Part shown: piece by piece, positions 11,640 to 22,439 of the stretch
Layout of the letters: each line of letters starts with the position of its first letter
How positions within the stretch are numbered: the stretch's first letter is position 1
Assembly: GCA_951230915.1 (NCBI GenBank)
Contig: OX579640.1
Coordinates: 14,280,981 to 14,344,980 of the forward strand
Source: Antitrichia curtipendula
Lineage: Eukaryota > Streptophyta > Bryopsida > Hypnales > Leucodontaceae
Length of the DNA: 64,000 nucleotides
Direction: 5' to 3'
The notes under the pieces: generated by a model
What the model was told of the DNA's origin: nothing
Seen by the model: the letters and a program-made list of their open reading frames with translations, nothing else
Databases searched by the model: none
Program-made: the position numbers and the translations under genes

Positions 11640-11990
11640 AGAGCATGCCCACCCGTCTTGTAAAACGGATGACTTGTTGCCACCGGCTTGCAAAATTGCC
11701 CCACCCGTCTTGCATAATGGATGAACTTGTTAAGAGGCCAAGCCAAAAGTCGCCCATAACTTGCAAAAACGGGCTCTTTTGCAAGCCAAGGGGTGGCTTG
11801 CAAACCGGCTTGCAAACCACATGAGACAAGCACTTTTTGCACTTTCCCAACAAACAAGGACTTGATCCGTGAATGTGGACGTAGCCGATTGGGTGGCGAT
11901 GGCCTCTTAAGAGGCTATGGGTGGGACGACCCATCATCCCCGGCTTGCAAATTGGATTGACTGGCTAGCAAATCGGCTTGCATTTTGCCA
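11640..11990. repeat. Patch of dispersed CGGCTTGCAAA motifs
   Basis: CGGCTTGCAAA or close variants (ACTTGCAAA, GCTTGCAAAC, CCGTCTTG) occur about ten times at irregular spacing, with CCCACCC near the left and GGGTGGG near 11910. It may be a decayed foldback MITE. No coding signal. Confidence 0.5.
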
Positions 11991-12830
11991 GACGCGTGGG
12001 GATTCTCTTATAATTGACTGAAACACAAGAAGCTCCAGCTACCGACTGGAACTAGGCTATTAGAAATGTTTAATAAATACACTTGGCGGGAGACTCACAA
12101 TCGTACCTGACTGGATTTGGCACAAGACTTTCCAGTTTGAGTATGGCGGTAAATGCAATAGCCTAGGAGTAACTTACTTCAGATATGAGAATTTCTTGGG
12201 CGTCTCAAGATAAACCCTAAACCCCTCACAACCGTGTGATGAATATTCAAAACAAACTGTCCTTGAGTGAGGAAATTCGTCAAGCAGAAAATTGCACACA
12301 AGTCTGAAATCAGCTCCAAAAGAGATCAACATCACGAGAAAGAGTAATTTTGTTTTACATATAAAACCATTACATTCCAAAGAAGAGTATTCTGACTAGT
12401 TTCTCAAAGTATATTGCGGGTTGTCAATGTTCGCAACTTCAGCCAAGGAATTCGATTGTTTAATTCCAAATCGGCCCCGCGCGATTCTAAGCCCGGAATC
12501 TCGTCTCAGAATAAATATGCTCGCCCACTTGCAGAGATTCCCAATGGCCTACATTCTTGCAGAATTCTGCCAACCCCTACTCTGATCTGCAAAAATGGAA
12601 GAGCAATGTGCTCGCTGGTTGGCAAGAGCATCATTCACTCGCAACTCAAGAATGCCTCGCCGTGCGCATGATCCGCGTGTGGTTCGAAATGAAAGCTTCA
12701 AAAACAAAGGGTCTTCAGCATCGCAGATACAGCTATCAAAACTAATGTACTGTACATAAAGGTCAGAAAGAATCGTTTCTCCTTCAGGCCTAGTGAGTGC
12801 AATTTGTTCCAAACCCAATTGCCAGTAAAA

Positions 12831-13604
12831 TTAAGTAAAGCACCAGAGGTTATGCTCGTAAAGAGCTTGATCCTCCGCATCACTAGGTGGCGAATTCACG
12901 CTGGAATGCGGCAGCTCGTCGTGGAAATTCAGCGGCAGTTCGGAGAAACAGGAGAATTCCAACTGCTGCATAAATTCAGGAAACTCGCGCACCTCGTCCA
13001 GCGGCTCCAAGTACCCGAATTCGGCGTTGATCCAATCCTCCATAGCCGAAGCCCTGCTCTGCGGCTCCTCGATTGTGGATGCAATGTCTTCAGAATCCAA
13101 TGCCGCCGAATGTGCAATTTCGTCGTCAGAATTTTGCTGTGACTCTCCGGTGTGATGCTCTTGGGTTTGGGGTTCTTCAGCGACGAGCGGGGGTGCACAG
13201 GCGGCAGCGGCCGCGGCCGCGGCGGCTTGCACGTCGCGGGGCGTATTGCACCTCGGGAGGCCCGCGGGCGGGCAATTGGGGAAGTTGAGAGGAGCCGCGG
13301 GGCCCCTCAAGCACACGACTGCGGCGTCGTACGCTTTCGCCGCCATCTCCGCAGTTGGGAAGGAGCCCAGCCAAATGCGCGACCGCTTGTTGGGCTCTCG
13401 AATCTCGGACACCCATTTCCCCCAGGTCCGCATGCGCACGCCTTTGTACGCCTTCGTGCTCAGCGTTGATCCATTGCCGCTGGGATTCACACGCGGCGAC
13501 GAAGACTTCTTGGAAATCGAGCCCGAGGAGGGATGCTTCGGAGGCGCCAGCAAATTCCCGCCTCTCTTCGCATTGAGTGACTGCGAGTGGACTTTCTCCA
13601 CCAT
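12831..13604 (-). CDS. AP2/ERF transcription factor, DREB-type (V14/E19)
   Basis: Intronless gene for a 257-residue protein. The AP2 domain covers about residues 53-109 ([12 protein letters not shown] to PLNFP), with V65 and E70 at the two DREB-diagnostic positions, so DRE/CCGAC binding is predicted by family. The domain is most like A-4/A-5 DREB proteins. An Ser/Lys-rich N-terminus (possible nuclear localisation) precedes it. A run of about ten alanines follows, then an acidic Ser/Glu-rich C-terminal half and an HNLWCFT end. The N-terminal MVEK, the RGG at residues 14-16, the post-AP2 Ala tract and the LW-F tail are shared with the convergent gene at 9815-10603, so the two are an inverted duplicate pair. 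Stress-responsive regulation is typical of the family but not shown by sequence alone. Confidence 0.94.
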   Translation of the reverse strand: MVEKVHSQSLNAKRGGNLLAPPKHPSSGSISKKSSSPRVNPSGNGSTLSTKAYKGVRMRTWGKWVSEIREPNKRSRIWLGSFPTAEMAAKAYDAAVVCLRGPAAPLNFPNCPPAGLPRCNTPRDVQAAAAAAAAACAPPLVAEEPQTQEHHTGESQQNSDDEIAHSAALDSEDIASTIEEPQSRASAMEDWINAEFGYLEPLDEVREFPEFMQQLEFSCFSELPLNFHDELPHSSVNSPPSDAEDQALYEHNLWCFT

Positions 13605-14183
13605 CCCCGCAAAACGCCTGAACTCGAATTCCCAATCTACTACTCCTTAACGAACTCTCACAACGCTCAACCACCTTCGCAATGCCAATGCAATGCCAGC
13701 AACAACCGGATCGCTACGAATCGCCGCAAATGCCACCACGCTAATCCAATCTCCACATCCGATCCCTCTACTCCCAAAACAGAGCCGGTCTCAAATGCGC
13801 CCCTCCAAGCTTCAATCGCTACCAATCGCCTCCCAATCCACGCTCCCCCAAGAAATGCAACACCAAACTCAAATCCAGAAAACCTTGCAACCCCCCAGAA
13901 ACGAACTTTTCGACTTTTCGAGGTTTCGTTCCAGCGCATAGCGCAACCCAAATGCAGCCACCGAGCGCTCTCACTACTGTCTGATCTCGGGGAGGTTCGC
14001 TTGCTGTTTGTTGCAATGTGCTTTCTTCTACTACTACGACTATTCAGCCTCCCAGGACAAACCCAATTGCCGTTGTTGAAGAGAGGGCTGGATGATTTGT
14101 GGGATCAAGTGGAGAGGGGCAGCGGGCTATTATCGCGACCCAGCAGGGGCGGAGAGCCGAAAGGGAGTGAGGGGCGGGGCTTC

Positions 14184-14189
14184 CACGTG
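14184..14189. promoter_or_regulatory. G-box (CCACGTGG) upstream of the DREB-type gene
   Basis: A palindromic CCACGTGG lies about 580 bp upstream of the minus-strand start codon. Together with a second CACGTG 58 bp further away it forms a pair typical of ABA or light-responsive promoters. Functional assignment is inference. Confidence 0.5.
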
Positions 14190-14247
14190 GCGGACGCGGA
14201 GGAAGGAGCGCGTGGGGGCGAGCCCAGGGGAGAGGGGCTGGGACCAT

Positions 14248-14253
14248 CACGTG
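14248..14253. promoter_or_regulatory. Second G-box upstream of the DREB-type gene
   Basis: CACGTG in the context ATCACGTGCG. Two ABRE-like cores in one promoter are often needed for ABA response, and here they are 58 bp apart. Confidence 0.45.
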
Positions 14254-14571
14254 CGGGTTATGGGTTGTCAGTTCGTCACATTCCGGCATGACGTGGGCAG
14301 GGAATCGGATAGAGTTGACCTCGCCCTGGAGGGCACGGCTTTCATTGGACGACGATTCGGGCTCTTTCTGGGCAATCCAGACCAGAATCACCAGATGGAA
14401 GCTCCATTCCATTTAAGTAAAAAAAAAAAAAAATCCGAAAACAAAAACAAAAACAAATCCCAGACCAGATGGAAGCTGGCGCGGGGATCCCTCAAAGGGG
14501 AAAGTGCTATGAGCGGTAGCAGGGCCTCTTTTTTTTTCTTTTTTTTTTCTTTTTCCACTTGAATTAGTTTG

Positions 14572-14703
14572 GGCAGTGCAAGAAGCAATCTTCGCTGGAT
14601 GTGTACCAGTCTCTCTCTATGTAAATGGACGAGATGTGCCAAATGCGGATGAAACTTGAATTATTCATCCCAAAGAATGTGCATTCATACAAAAGAGAGC
14701 CAC
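14572..14703 (+). repeat. Left arm of a 130-bp inverted repeat
   Basis: This arm (GGCAGTGCAAGAAGCAATCT at its left) matches the reverse complement of 15127-15264 over about 130 bp with moderate divergence and small indels. Shared blocks include AGAAGCAATCTTC, TGTAAATGGA-like, GGATGAAAC and GTGCATTCAT-like. The arms are separated by about 420 bp. Confidence 0.7.
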
Positions 14704-15126
14704 ATTGCAATTCAGTGATGTCATCCCGCTGAAAATGGAGAAATGCAATGCACCAGATGGGTCTACCCAAGTATGGGGAACCTTTTGCGATTCTATCACA
14801 TGATGATTAGGCTGGGAGAATTAGGAGTTAATGTATTACGAGCCAGATCATTTTCCCCAATTGCTGGTTGAAATTAAAACTTCAGGCAAATTACCTGTTC
14901 CTATTTACGGTACAAAATTTTCTATTTCGGGTAAAACTACCAAGGAATAGCCAAAGATTATCTGAATGATAAACCATCATTTTCCCAAATAGAAAACTTG
15001 GGATTGGAGGGGGGAGTGTTGAGTGATTTTTTTGCTAAGAGTCAATGAATTTTTTTTGCAAGGAATACGAACGGAGATCTTCTTCCTTTTTTCAGTGGAT
15101 GAAATTGTAAAACGCTACCGAACCTC

Positions 15127-15264
15127 AGGGCAGTATCGCTCTATTTTGGATGAATGTACACTTTTTGGATTAATAAATAATCCTTCATCCATATGTTGGA
15201 GGTTTCATCCATTTCCGTGGATGTAAATAGCTTCTCCATTGAAGATTGCTTTCTGCACTGCCTA
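15127..15264 (-). repeat. Right arm of the 130-bp inverted repeat
   Basis: Reverse-complement partner of 14572-14703; it ends AAGATTGCTTTCTGCACTGC. A transcript spanning both arms could fold into a long imperfect hairpin. No open frame of note. Confidence 0.7.
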
Positions 15265-15927
15265 GAATAAATGGAAAATAAAACCCTGCTTGGGATCCCC
15301 CTGCTAAGCTTAGCTGCCCTAGCTGCCCGGTAGGGTAGGGTAGGGCTGCCGTCCCGTTTCTGGAACTGACCCACATGCTGGAAAAGCCAGTTTGCAGTTT
15401 GGAGTTCCATCCTCTCCCGTGTCCTTCCAAAAGTTCACTTTATGGTGTGAGCAGTGTCCGTATTCCCGTCTTTATTCGGGAAAGGAAAGGTGCAGGGCAG
15501 CTTCCCCGAGGAGGAGTGTGGGCAGGATTCGGCCTGTATCCAGCACGGCCCCAGTTGGAGCACCAAGTGGCTCGTTACTGTATACCGACGCGCCTTGGAT
15601 TAGATTTCCTGCCGTGCCTGGGGTTCTGAACCTTCGCGAAAAAAAAAGGAAAAAAGTGCACTCACTTGGCTTCCGATCGATGCTTTATTGGGGGATGCCA
15701 CCATTGGCACGACGTCGATCACCTACGGCCCTACCTGGACGGGAGTCCACGACAGTATCCAGCACGAGGTGCATGGAGCCGGCATTTGGTACTTAGAATA
15801 CCGAATACTACGTGGGTATAAATACATGGAATAACTTATCATTCGGAGCTTGTACCTGTACTGGAATGGAGAGTACGCCACTGCGCTGAACGGTCTTGAA
15901 AAGTGCACCATGTTTGGATAGCGAAAT
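15265..15927. other. Intergenic DNA, nothing recognised
   Basis: Moderately GC-rich sequence with several short open frames, the longest about 134 codons (15392-15796), none with recognisable domains. GGTAGGGTAGGGTAGGG at 15330-15346 is a short GGGTA tandem. Confidence 0.45.
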
Positions 15928-16330
15928 TGGAATCTTAGTAGAACGACGTTTGCATACAGAACATTGGGATCTTAGTAGGACGATATTTGCATACAGAACA
16001 TTGGGATCTTAGTAGGACGATATTTGCATACAGAACATTGGGATCCTAGTATTAGAACGATGTTTGCATACAGAATGGAATCTTAGTAGAACGACGCTTG
16101 CATACAGAATGGAATTTTAGTAACAAAACGACGTTTGCATACAGAACATTGGAATCTTATCGTTCTTAGAAGACCGATGTTTGCATACCGAATGGAATCT
16201 TAGTAGAACGACATTCGCATACAGAACATTAGAATCTTAGTATGTAGAACGACTTTTGCATACAGAACATTAGAATCTTAGTATGTAGAACGACTTTTGC
16301 ATACAGAACATTGGAATCTTGGTATTAGAA
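15928..16330. repeat. Minisatellite, about 10 units of 35-46 bp
   Basis: Units follow the pattern GGAATCTTAGTAGAACGACG then TTTGCATACAGAACATT. Ten GCATAC cores are visible between about 15951 and 16304. Unit length varies through small insertions such as TATGT and deletion of the ACATT block. Two neighbouring units near 15965-16040 are almost identical, which suggests recent slippage or unequal exchange. Non-coding. Confidence 0.92.
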
Positions 16331-16835
16331 CAAAAGTACTTGTAAACCTTCCCACGGAGCTTATTATTAACTGAGTGGTGGGCCTAGAACTGAATCAGCA
16401 CGTGTAGCATTCCAACGGCTTAAATTATTACTGCTGGAAAAAGGCGAGTATAACTGAGTTCAGTGCTTCGAAGCGTCTACGTACGGCTGTGTGTATCGAT
16501 ACGGAATGTAAGGAGTTTCTTGTGCGTATATATGCCTATTTCATTCGGTGAATATGTGTCAAAATACCGGTAGCCAGCTTTTCATCAAGTTGGTCTTGGT
16601 GGCTATCAGTGTGGAAGTTCCAGCCTGCGAGCCTGCGAGCCCTGCCTGTCCTTGCGTACTCATCGTTAGCTTTTGGGATGTCATGACGCGTCCTGCCAAT
16701 TCATGGGAATCTTAGCTGCGTGGGACGGATGGTTCATATGGCATCGTGCTCAGTGCTCACCGGATCGTGGGTCATTCAAGAAGTGGATCATGTCCAAGCA
16801 GTCCTAAAAGCTGGTCAGCTCTAACAAGCCCGTAC
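16331..16835. other. Intergenic DNA, nothing recognised
   Basis: No open frame with recognisable protein similarity and no repeat shared with the rest of the window. GCGAGCCTGCGAGCCCTGCC near 16627 is a short local duplication. Confidence 0.4.
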
Positions 16836-17105
16836 TCTGAAAGCGATCATTACACGGAGGTACATTTTGCTTTTCTTCAATGTACCAACAGTGTACATTG
16901 AAAGAGGTGGTCGCTTTTAGTGACCATTGCGTTTCCACTTCAAGAATTCATAACTAATTCCACAAAGGTCCAAAAAATTTGAAACGACTTGGGTTAGATG
17001 TCAATTTCATTTTTCTTCCTATAAAAGTTTACTGGAAAATTGTTTCAAGGAGTTTAACTTCCCTAGAAAGGTAGTCAACTCTTAAATGGTCAGACTACCT
17101 TATTA
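16836..17105 (+). mobile_element. Foldback-bearing dispersed repeat (family F), left-truncated copy
   Basis: Homologous to 57035-57343 and 61427-61773. The left part is a foldback: AAAGCGA near 16840 pairs with TCGCTTT near 16911, around an inner palindrome TTCAATGTAC-CAACAGT-GTACATTGAA. The right part has CACTTCAAGAATTCATAACT and ends ACTACCTTATTAG, matching the CTCCTACCTTAC end of the 57-kb copy. Non-autonomous and non-coding. Confidence 0.7.
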
Positions 17106-17233
17106 GCAGCCTTCTAAGGGGATGATCATTTTGCTTATAGGAGACTGTGGATTGAAGGAGAAGAGGCTTTAAATTGAGAGAAGCAATTGTGTAAGGAGGT
17201 TTGAGTATCTTTTTTTTTGAAAACCAAGTCACT

Positions 17234-18752
17234 TTAATGGCCGTCTTGAAGTTCCAAAGGACCTTGTTTCCATCAAAAATCACTCAAAAATGCTGCCAAT
17301 TGTACTGCAAAGAGCAAAAAAAATAGAAATTTTAATTGTTGGATTTTTATGCACATCTAACTGTAGGATCTTGCACTAGAGTAGTGCAAAAATGTGTGGA
17401 AGAAATTTTGGAAACTTTGACCGTGTAGATTGGAGGATATTTTCATTTAAAGTGAAGAAAACAAATTATTTTGCACCTTGCTTGACAAGATTTTTGACTT
17501 TGAATCTTCTTAGTTTAAAACTTTTGCAATAATAATAATTTTAGATTTCTATTTTTTTATGTTGAAGAATTGAATTGATACAAGAATTTAAAAACACGCA
17601 CTTAGTTTTTACTCATTAAAAGTTTATTGAATAGAAGTAGGTTCAAGATTGAAGGAAAAATCAAACCTTTAATAGCTCTAAGATAGAATTGAAACACTCT
17701 AATCTCAACAATGAGATTGCTTTAGCAAAAAATCTTAACGTTGTGAAACTTTTTTTCTTGAAAAATTATGAAAATTGAAATTCAGAAATGAATCTACAAG
17801 TTGTTGTTTTTCAAGAAGATGCAATGTATGCCCCCCAAAATGAGATTGTCCATAACTTTTACATCACTAATCCAAATGGAATGAATCAAAGCTTCCCATA
17901 TAGATAAAAATACAATCTATGGAAAAAAATTATAAATATTATTATTTTATATTTTTTGATTTTTTCCCGGGGAGATCACTTAGAGGGTCCATTAAGAACT
18001 ACGTGCGTTAAGATTTTAGACCCCCTATCTTATTTTCTAAAACTTAAATAAAAGGAAAAGAAAAAAATATGAGTAGATTTTCGTATTTTGAAAGTTTATG
18101 TTTTGAATTATTGATAATTTTATTTGTTAATTATAATTAGTTACTAATTTTTGAAATAAAAAGATACACTGCAAAGCTGAAAATAACTTTCACACCTCTA
18201 TTTTGTATAAGAAAAAATTGTATAAAAAATACAAAAAAATCTCTATTGAAAGTTCCTATTCCTTGAATATTGATGCACTGGTCATCTAAATGCATTCTCT
18301 ATAAATATTTGAGTTGAAAAACATGCCATTTTAGTTCATTTTTCAACGTTCTCTAGAAATCATTTAATATGGTATTTGAATTGGGAGTTTGGGGCAATAG
18401 ACACCTATAGCCTTTATTAAACAATACTCAAAATTATAGGTCGAAACCAAAGTTCATTAAAAAGTAAATAGGGGGGCAAAAAAACACTTGAACACACATG
18501 GTTAGTTATAGATACACTAGGTGATCTCCCCGAGGATTTTTTTCTTGCCTACTGAAGTAACATTTGGGCATATTGTACCATAATTTTTGCTTTCAAGGAC
18601 CAAATGAAATAAAAATTGTATTCTCTAAAAGCTAGTGTGTTTTTCTATCTTCGCAAAAAGTTTCTAAAAATTACAACAAATATTGAGACTATAGGAGCAT
18701 ACTTCAAATGCATTTTATCCTCTAAGGGGACATTGGGATTGTAGAACTTTTG
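17234..18752 (+). mobile_element. Degenerate T-2 element split by a nested MITE
   Basis: Collinear with the intact T-2 element at 51262-52208: CCATCAAAAA-CACTCAAAA near the left, TCTAACTGTAGGATCTTGCAC, CACCTTGCTTGAC, then the CATAACTTTTACATCACTAA module near 17853. A 563-bp element (17969-18531) interrupts it. The left TTAA is decayed and the right terminus is not clear after 18752. Its uninterrupted TTAA at 17515-17518 marks the homologue of the nested insertion site at 48504. Confidence 0.7.
17969..18531. mobile_element. Nested MITE with GGGGAGATCAC inverted ends
   Basis: The left end GGGGAGATCACTTAG and the complement of the right end GGGGAGATCACCTAG form an inverted repeat of 15 bp with one mismatch. 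It lies inside the T-2 element, whose halves continue on both sides. The ends differ from the TTAA and CACTA families and no target duplication is obvious, so the superfamily is undetermined. Confidence 0.7.
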
Positions 18753-18891
18753 AAAACCTTGGATAGGGACTCCTAAGAGGGTTTTGAATGTTAATTTTTG
18801 AGGGGGGGGTGTTAAAGTTGTTGGGTTGTGATTTGAATTAAAAAATGTTAAAAAAATTGAATCACTGCCTAGAGTTGAAGATATATGGAGC

Positions 18892-19821
18892 TTTACCCCG
18901 AAAGGTAAAAGACTATGTTTTCTCCAAAAATGCTCCAAAACTGTCATTTCTTGTATAAGTACCAAATTTTTGAAAAAAAACATTTTTAGACATATGTAAC
19001 CATAGGATCTTGTAATATGCTGGTTTGAAAAGATGTGGAAAAAATTTCAGAAATTTCCACCATGTGGCTTGCAAAATATTAGCATTTGAAGTAACAAAAA
19101 GCCTTTTTTTTGTCTCTGTGAAAAAATGGGCAGCTACACTTCACAAGGTCACATTTGTTTGATAAATGTCCAAAATGGTGGTTACTCTTTGGATTCATTC
19201 TTCAAAGCAAGTTGGCTACATGTTTGAAAATTTTCAAATCATTTGGAATTGTACAACATATAGAAAAAAATAGTAAGAAGAAAGAAGTAGAGAATGATTC
19301 AAAATACTAAATTGTTAAGAATTTAGTTATAGAATTGAAAAATGCCAATCCCAGTGGTTGCAATGTTGTATTAAACAATTTGCATCCTATAATTTATTTT
19401 TTCCAGCAATATTGAAAATTGAGTGAGACAAAGAACTTCAAAGTTTATTTTAGAGTAGAGAATCCATAATTGCCCGCAAATTAAAACTCCTCATAACTTT
19501 TGACTCATTGATCAAAATGGAATGATTCAAAGCTTTTCAAATATATATAATTCTAAAAAATCAATTTCAAATTTTTGTGTCTAGAAAAAATGATTTTTAA
19601 ATTTTTTTTTGAGCTGCCCGCCGACCAATGAAAATTGCATATCATACAATAACTTTTGAACGATGTAGTCAAGAGTTATGAAAATTGTTGGGCCTTAAAG
19701 CAACTCCTCGAGCACATGTTGTATGAAAATGTCAAAAAATAAAAATAAAAATTCCATTCATAGTGAGCAGCTCAAAATTTCTATGTTGCCAAAAAATGGT
19801 GTTTGGTCCTTTAGGGGTTAA
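18892..19821 (+). mobile_element. TTAA-bounded element (family T-1)
   Basis: The right end GGTCCTTTAGGGGTTAA is intact; the left end has decayed to TTTACCCCGAAAGG. It is collinear with 44987-45933, 52719-53663, 59469-61243 and 60192-61007, sharing TAACCATAGGATCTTGTA, GATGTGGAAAAAATTTCAGA and the CATAACTTTTGACTCATTGA module. It carries an uninterrupted version of the site where the 60192-61007 copy inserted. Non-coding. Confidence 0.8.
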
Positions 19822-21268
19822 AGGGGGTGGACAACTTGGGTAGACCGTGTCATTTTGTTGACTACATTGGAAGGAGTCAGTTGTGAATGGAGATCTTCAT
19901 TTTTCAATCAAATTTGTTTTCAACCTGAAGAGGATGGATACCTCATTTTATGTGTTCACCGTTGGGATGCCAAATTAGAGAAAACTTAAGTGCAAATTTT
20001 TGTTTTGAAAAGTGAGCTAATAGAGTATTAAAATAAATAAATTGGGTTTGGATTTAAAATAAATAAATTACAATAAATTATATAGTCATAGACTAATTGC
20101 ACCCACATAGATTTAAAATTTCAATTAAACCAAACATTAGTGGTACAAGTCAAAAGGTTTAGAGTTTAGAAGATGAAAACAAAGGTCATTTGTGATTTCA
20201 TTGTGGTTTTCCTCTCCCACCTTATAAAATATGTGCAATGGAGAATTCAATAAAGTAATCATGTTGTTCTAAAATAACTATAACCAAGCAAGCTCAAAAG
20301 TTCAATCTAATCAAGCATTGAATGTGCTTGACAAAAGATATAGAGTTTTGAAAATGATAAAAGGGTTGAAAGTTTTATTGTTCTTATTTTGATGGAAATA
20401 ACTTTGCACAATAATTCTCATTTTTAAGTGTTAATCCATAAAATCCCCATTGTATGCTAAAATGGGATTTTGTAAGCTTACATGAAGTTGTACTTAAACA
20501 TGATAATATAGTCAAATTTGATAGAGCCCAAGTATAATACACTATTAAGCAAATAAAAATATGTAGCCAAAAGGGCCTTTGGGACTTGTTATGCACTAAG
20601 ATAGTAGGAGTTGATTTTGTTGTCAATCCCAATTTCATTTACAATTATTTGCACCTAAAAGTTTCTATTGAGATTCATTTCCAATCCAAAATCCAAATAC
20701 ATTGACCAATCAAATTCTTGTTTTTGACTCTTCAGTATCCTACAAGAGTTAGTCAAGAAAGTCCTTTATACTTAAGAATGTAGGTATATATTCAAGTTTG
20801 TTGTATGCATATTGAAAAATGTTTATTTATAATGAATTTTTGGGAGAAAAGTCAACCATTTCTCACTTTTCAAGTTGCTTAAATTTTAAATTAAATTTTT
20901 TTTTTGCTAGTTTTTATAGTCAATTTTTTTTAAAGGGTGGGAATTCAGTCACTCTATGATACTTGCTAATGAGGCCTAGGCAAGTATGCATAAAGACAGT
21001 GATGAATTGAAGTAGAACTACTTGATTCCGTTAGCTTGCAATCCCTTGTTTTTGTCAAATAGGTGTATATTGAAGTGTCACCAATATGACCTCAAAACAT
21101 TTGCTTTAAAAGGCTCCTATTTTACAAATGGCACTTCATAATTGTAAAGTACTATCTCTGTTTCTAAAAAAGACATGTTTCTAAATACAAATGAAATACG
21201 GGGCTCTTTCAAAAATAGAAGGAGTAACAAACTTTCAATGAATGATTTTGGGTCTTTTTTAAGGCACT
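19822..21268. other. AT-rich intergenic DNA
   Basis: No gene or element with definable ends. Open frames are short and AT-driven. Confidence 0.45.
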
Positions 21269-21481
21269 TTAACCCTTAAAGAATAGACTAGTGAATTTGG
21301 TATTTTGTGAATCATTGGTTTAAAAAAATCTAAAAGTATTTATTGTAAGTCAAGCTATTACAGAAGAGTTCCCCTTTTCATACAATATTTGGAGGATGAA
21401 ATGTTGCATTTTTGTCTCACATAGAAGGCTTCTTTGTCATTCATCGACTGAAAAACAAACTCAACATTGTTTATGGGTTAA
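21269..21481 (-). mobile_element. TTAA-bounded MITE (family T-5), reverse orientation
   Basis: Read on the minus strand it starts TTAACCCATAAACAATG and continues with GATGAATGACAAAGAAG and CATCCTCCAAATATTGT, matching 577-784 and 9123-9351. Its right TTAA (21478-21481) is shared with the next element. Confidence 0.75.
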
Positions 21482-22063
21482 CCTTTAAGCGCTTCGACAT
21501 CCAATTTCTTAACAATGAATATATTCATATTTTTGTTTCTTTCTCATTATTGTTTGGATAAAAGACATCTTAATTTGTGGAGATACTTTATCAAGTTCTT
21601 GTCCTATCTAATGGTTGGATTTGGTGTTAGTAGAGTACATATTTTTCTAAAATTACAAATATGGAAGTATGTCAAGTGGTTGACCAAGCCAAAATTGCAT
21701 TGACTCTAGTTCAAAACAAGATTTGCAAAATGAGGTCATAGATTAAAAGAACACAAAAATTTCAAAAAATAACCATGTCAAGAGAGCCTCATTTCAAATC
21801 CATCCCAACAAATTTTACTCAAAAAATGATAATATTTTGTTTGCAATCAAATTGTGAAGAAATTTATAAATGACTCTTTCAAAATTTACAAAGAAATACT
21901 GGTGATAGCATTGGTGAATCTAACCGTACGGATGGAATCTAAAACTCAAAACCTACAACTTTCATTCGTATATCAATTCCAAAATATTCTTCCAAACAGT
22001 ACTTTATAATGATTTTTCCCAAATCGTCAATTTTGGAGAAGACTCTGGACGTTTAGGGATTAA
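21478..22063 (+). mobile_element. TTAA-bounded element (family T-6)
   Basis: Starts TTAACCTTTAAGCGC and ends GACGTTTAGGGATTAA. The right half (from about 21770) is closely related to 26980-27254 (TGATAGCATTGGTGAATCTA, GTATATCAATTCCAAAA). It abuts the T-5 copy with one shared TTAA, as expected for two insertions at one target. Confidence 0.7.
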
Positions 22064-22211
22064 ATAAACATGCCTCAGAAGTTAGAATCAACAGCCGCGC
22101 CAACTCAGAAAAGGAAACGAAATGGCCCCAAACCACTCAATCCAGTCAATGTGAATAGAGCACACCATCCATCACGACACGTGCCACCCTCCGTCTTGCC
22201 CAATCAATTTC

Positions 22212-22217
22212 CACGTG
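22212..22217. promoter_or_regulatory. G-box upstream of the CBS/SnRK1-gamma-like gene
   Basis: CACGTG within TTCCACGTGGCA, about 1.25 kb upstream of the ATG but only about 110 bp upstream of the inferred 5'-UTR donor, so close to the likely transcription start. Confidence 0.45.
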
Positions 22218-22439
22218 GCACTCGTTGTCTGCCTCTCCAAGCAAACCCTCCGCATCGCAACGAAGCCAATTGTTCTCCACAACTCGTTTGCGAGACTCCA
22301 GCTCTTGTCGATCCGCTTTGCGAAGGTGGGTTTGTGATCTCGCACCAGTTCGTGTGACCTGCGATCTGTCAAGTTCTTGCAATTTGAACTTGTTTGTGAG
22401 TTTCTGATTTCAAGCACTTAAAGCTTTTCCCGTGGTTTA

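Larger units (their letters stand above)
10604..12830. other. Intergenic DNA between the convergent DREB-like genes
   Basis: It holds the 3' UTRs of both genes, a LINE/SINE-like tail (11262-11345), a perfect 89-bp tandem duplication (11371-11548) and a patch of repeated CGGCTTGCAAA motifs (11640-11990). No further gene is supported; the open frames here are short and overlap these repeats. Confidence 0.55.
13605..14571. other. Upstream region of the minus-strand DREB-type gene
   Basis: GC-richer than the surrounding intergenic DNA, consistent with promoter and 5' leader of the gene ending at 13604. It contains two G-boxes (14184 and 14248) and A/T homopolymer tracts at 14419-14433 and 14529-14553. 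Open frames here have no recognisable domain. Confidence 0.5.

Noticed and set aside
15392..15796. 134-codon open frame
   Set aside because: No domain similarity, no paralogue, and overlapping frames of equal length. It looks like chance in a GC-richer stretch.
15928..16330. CRISPR-like array
   Set aside because: Repeat and spacer lengths vary, spacers are themselves repeats, and the DNA is plant nuclear. A minisatellite explains it.
22070..22357. 95-codon plus-strand frame upstream of the CBS gene
   Set aside because: It lies in the probable promoter and leader, is Pro/Asn-rich without domain, and overlaps the G-box.
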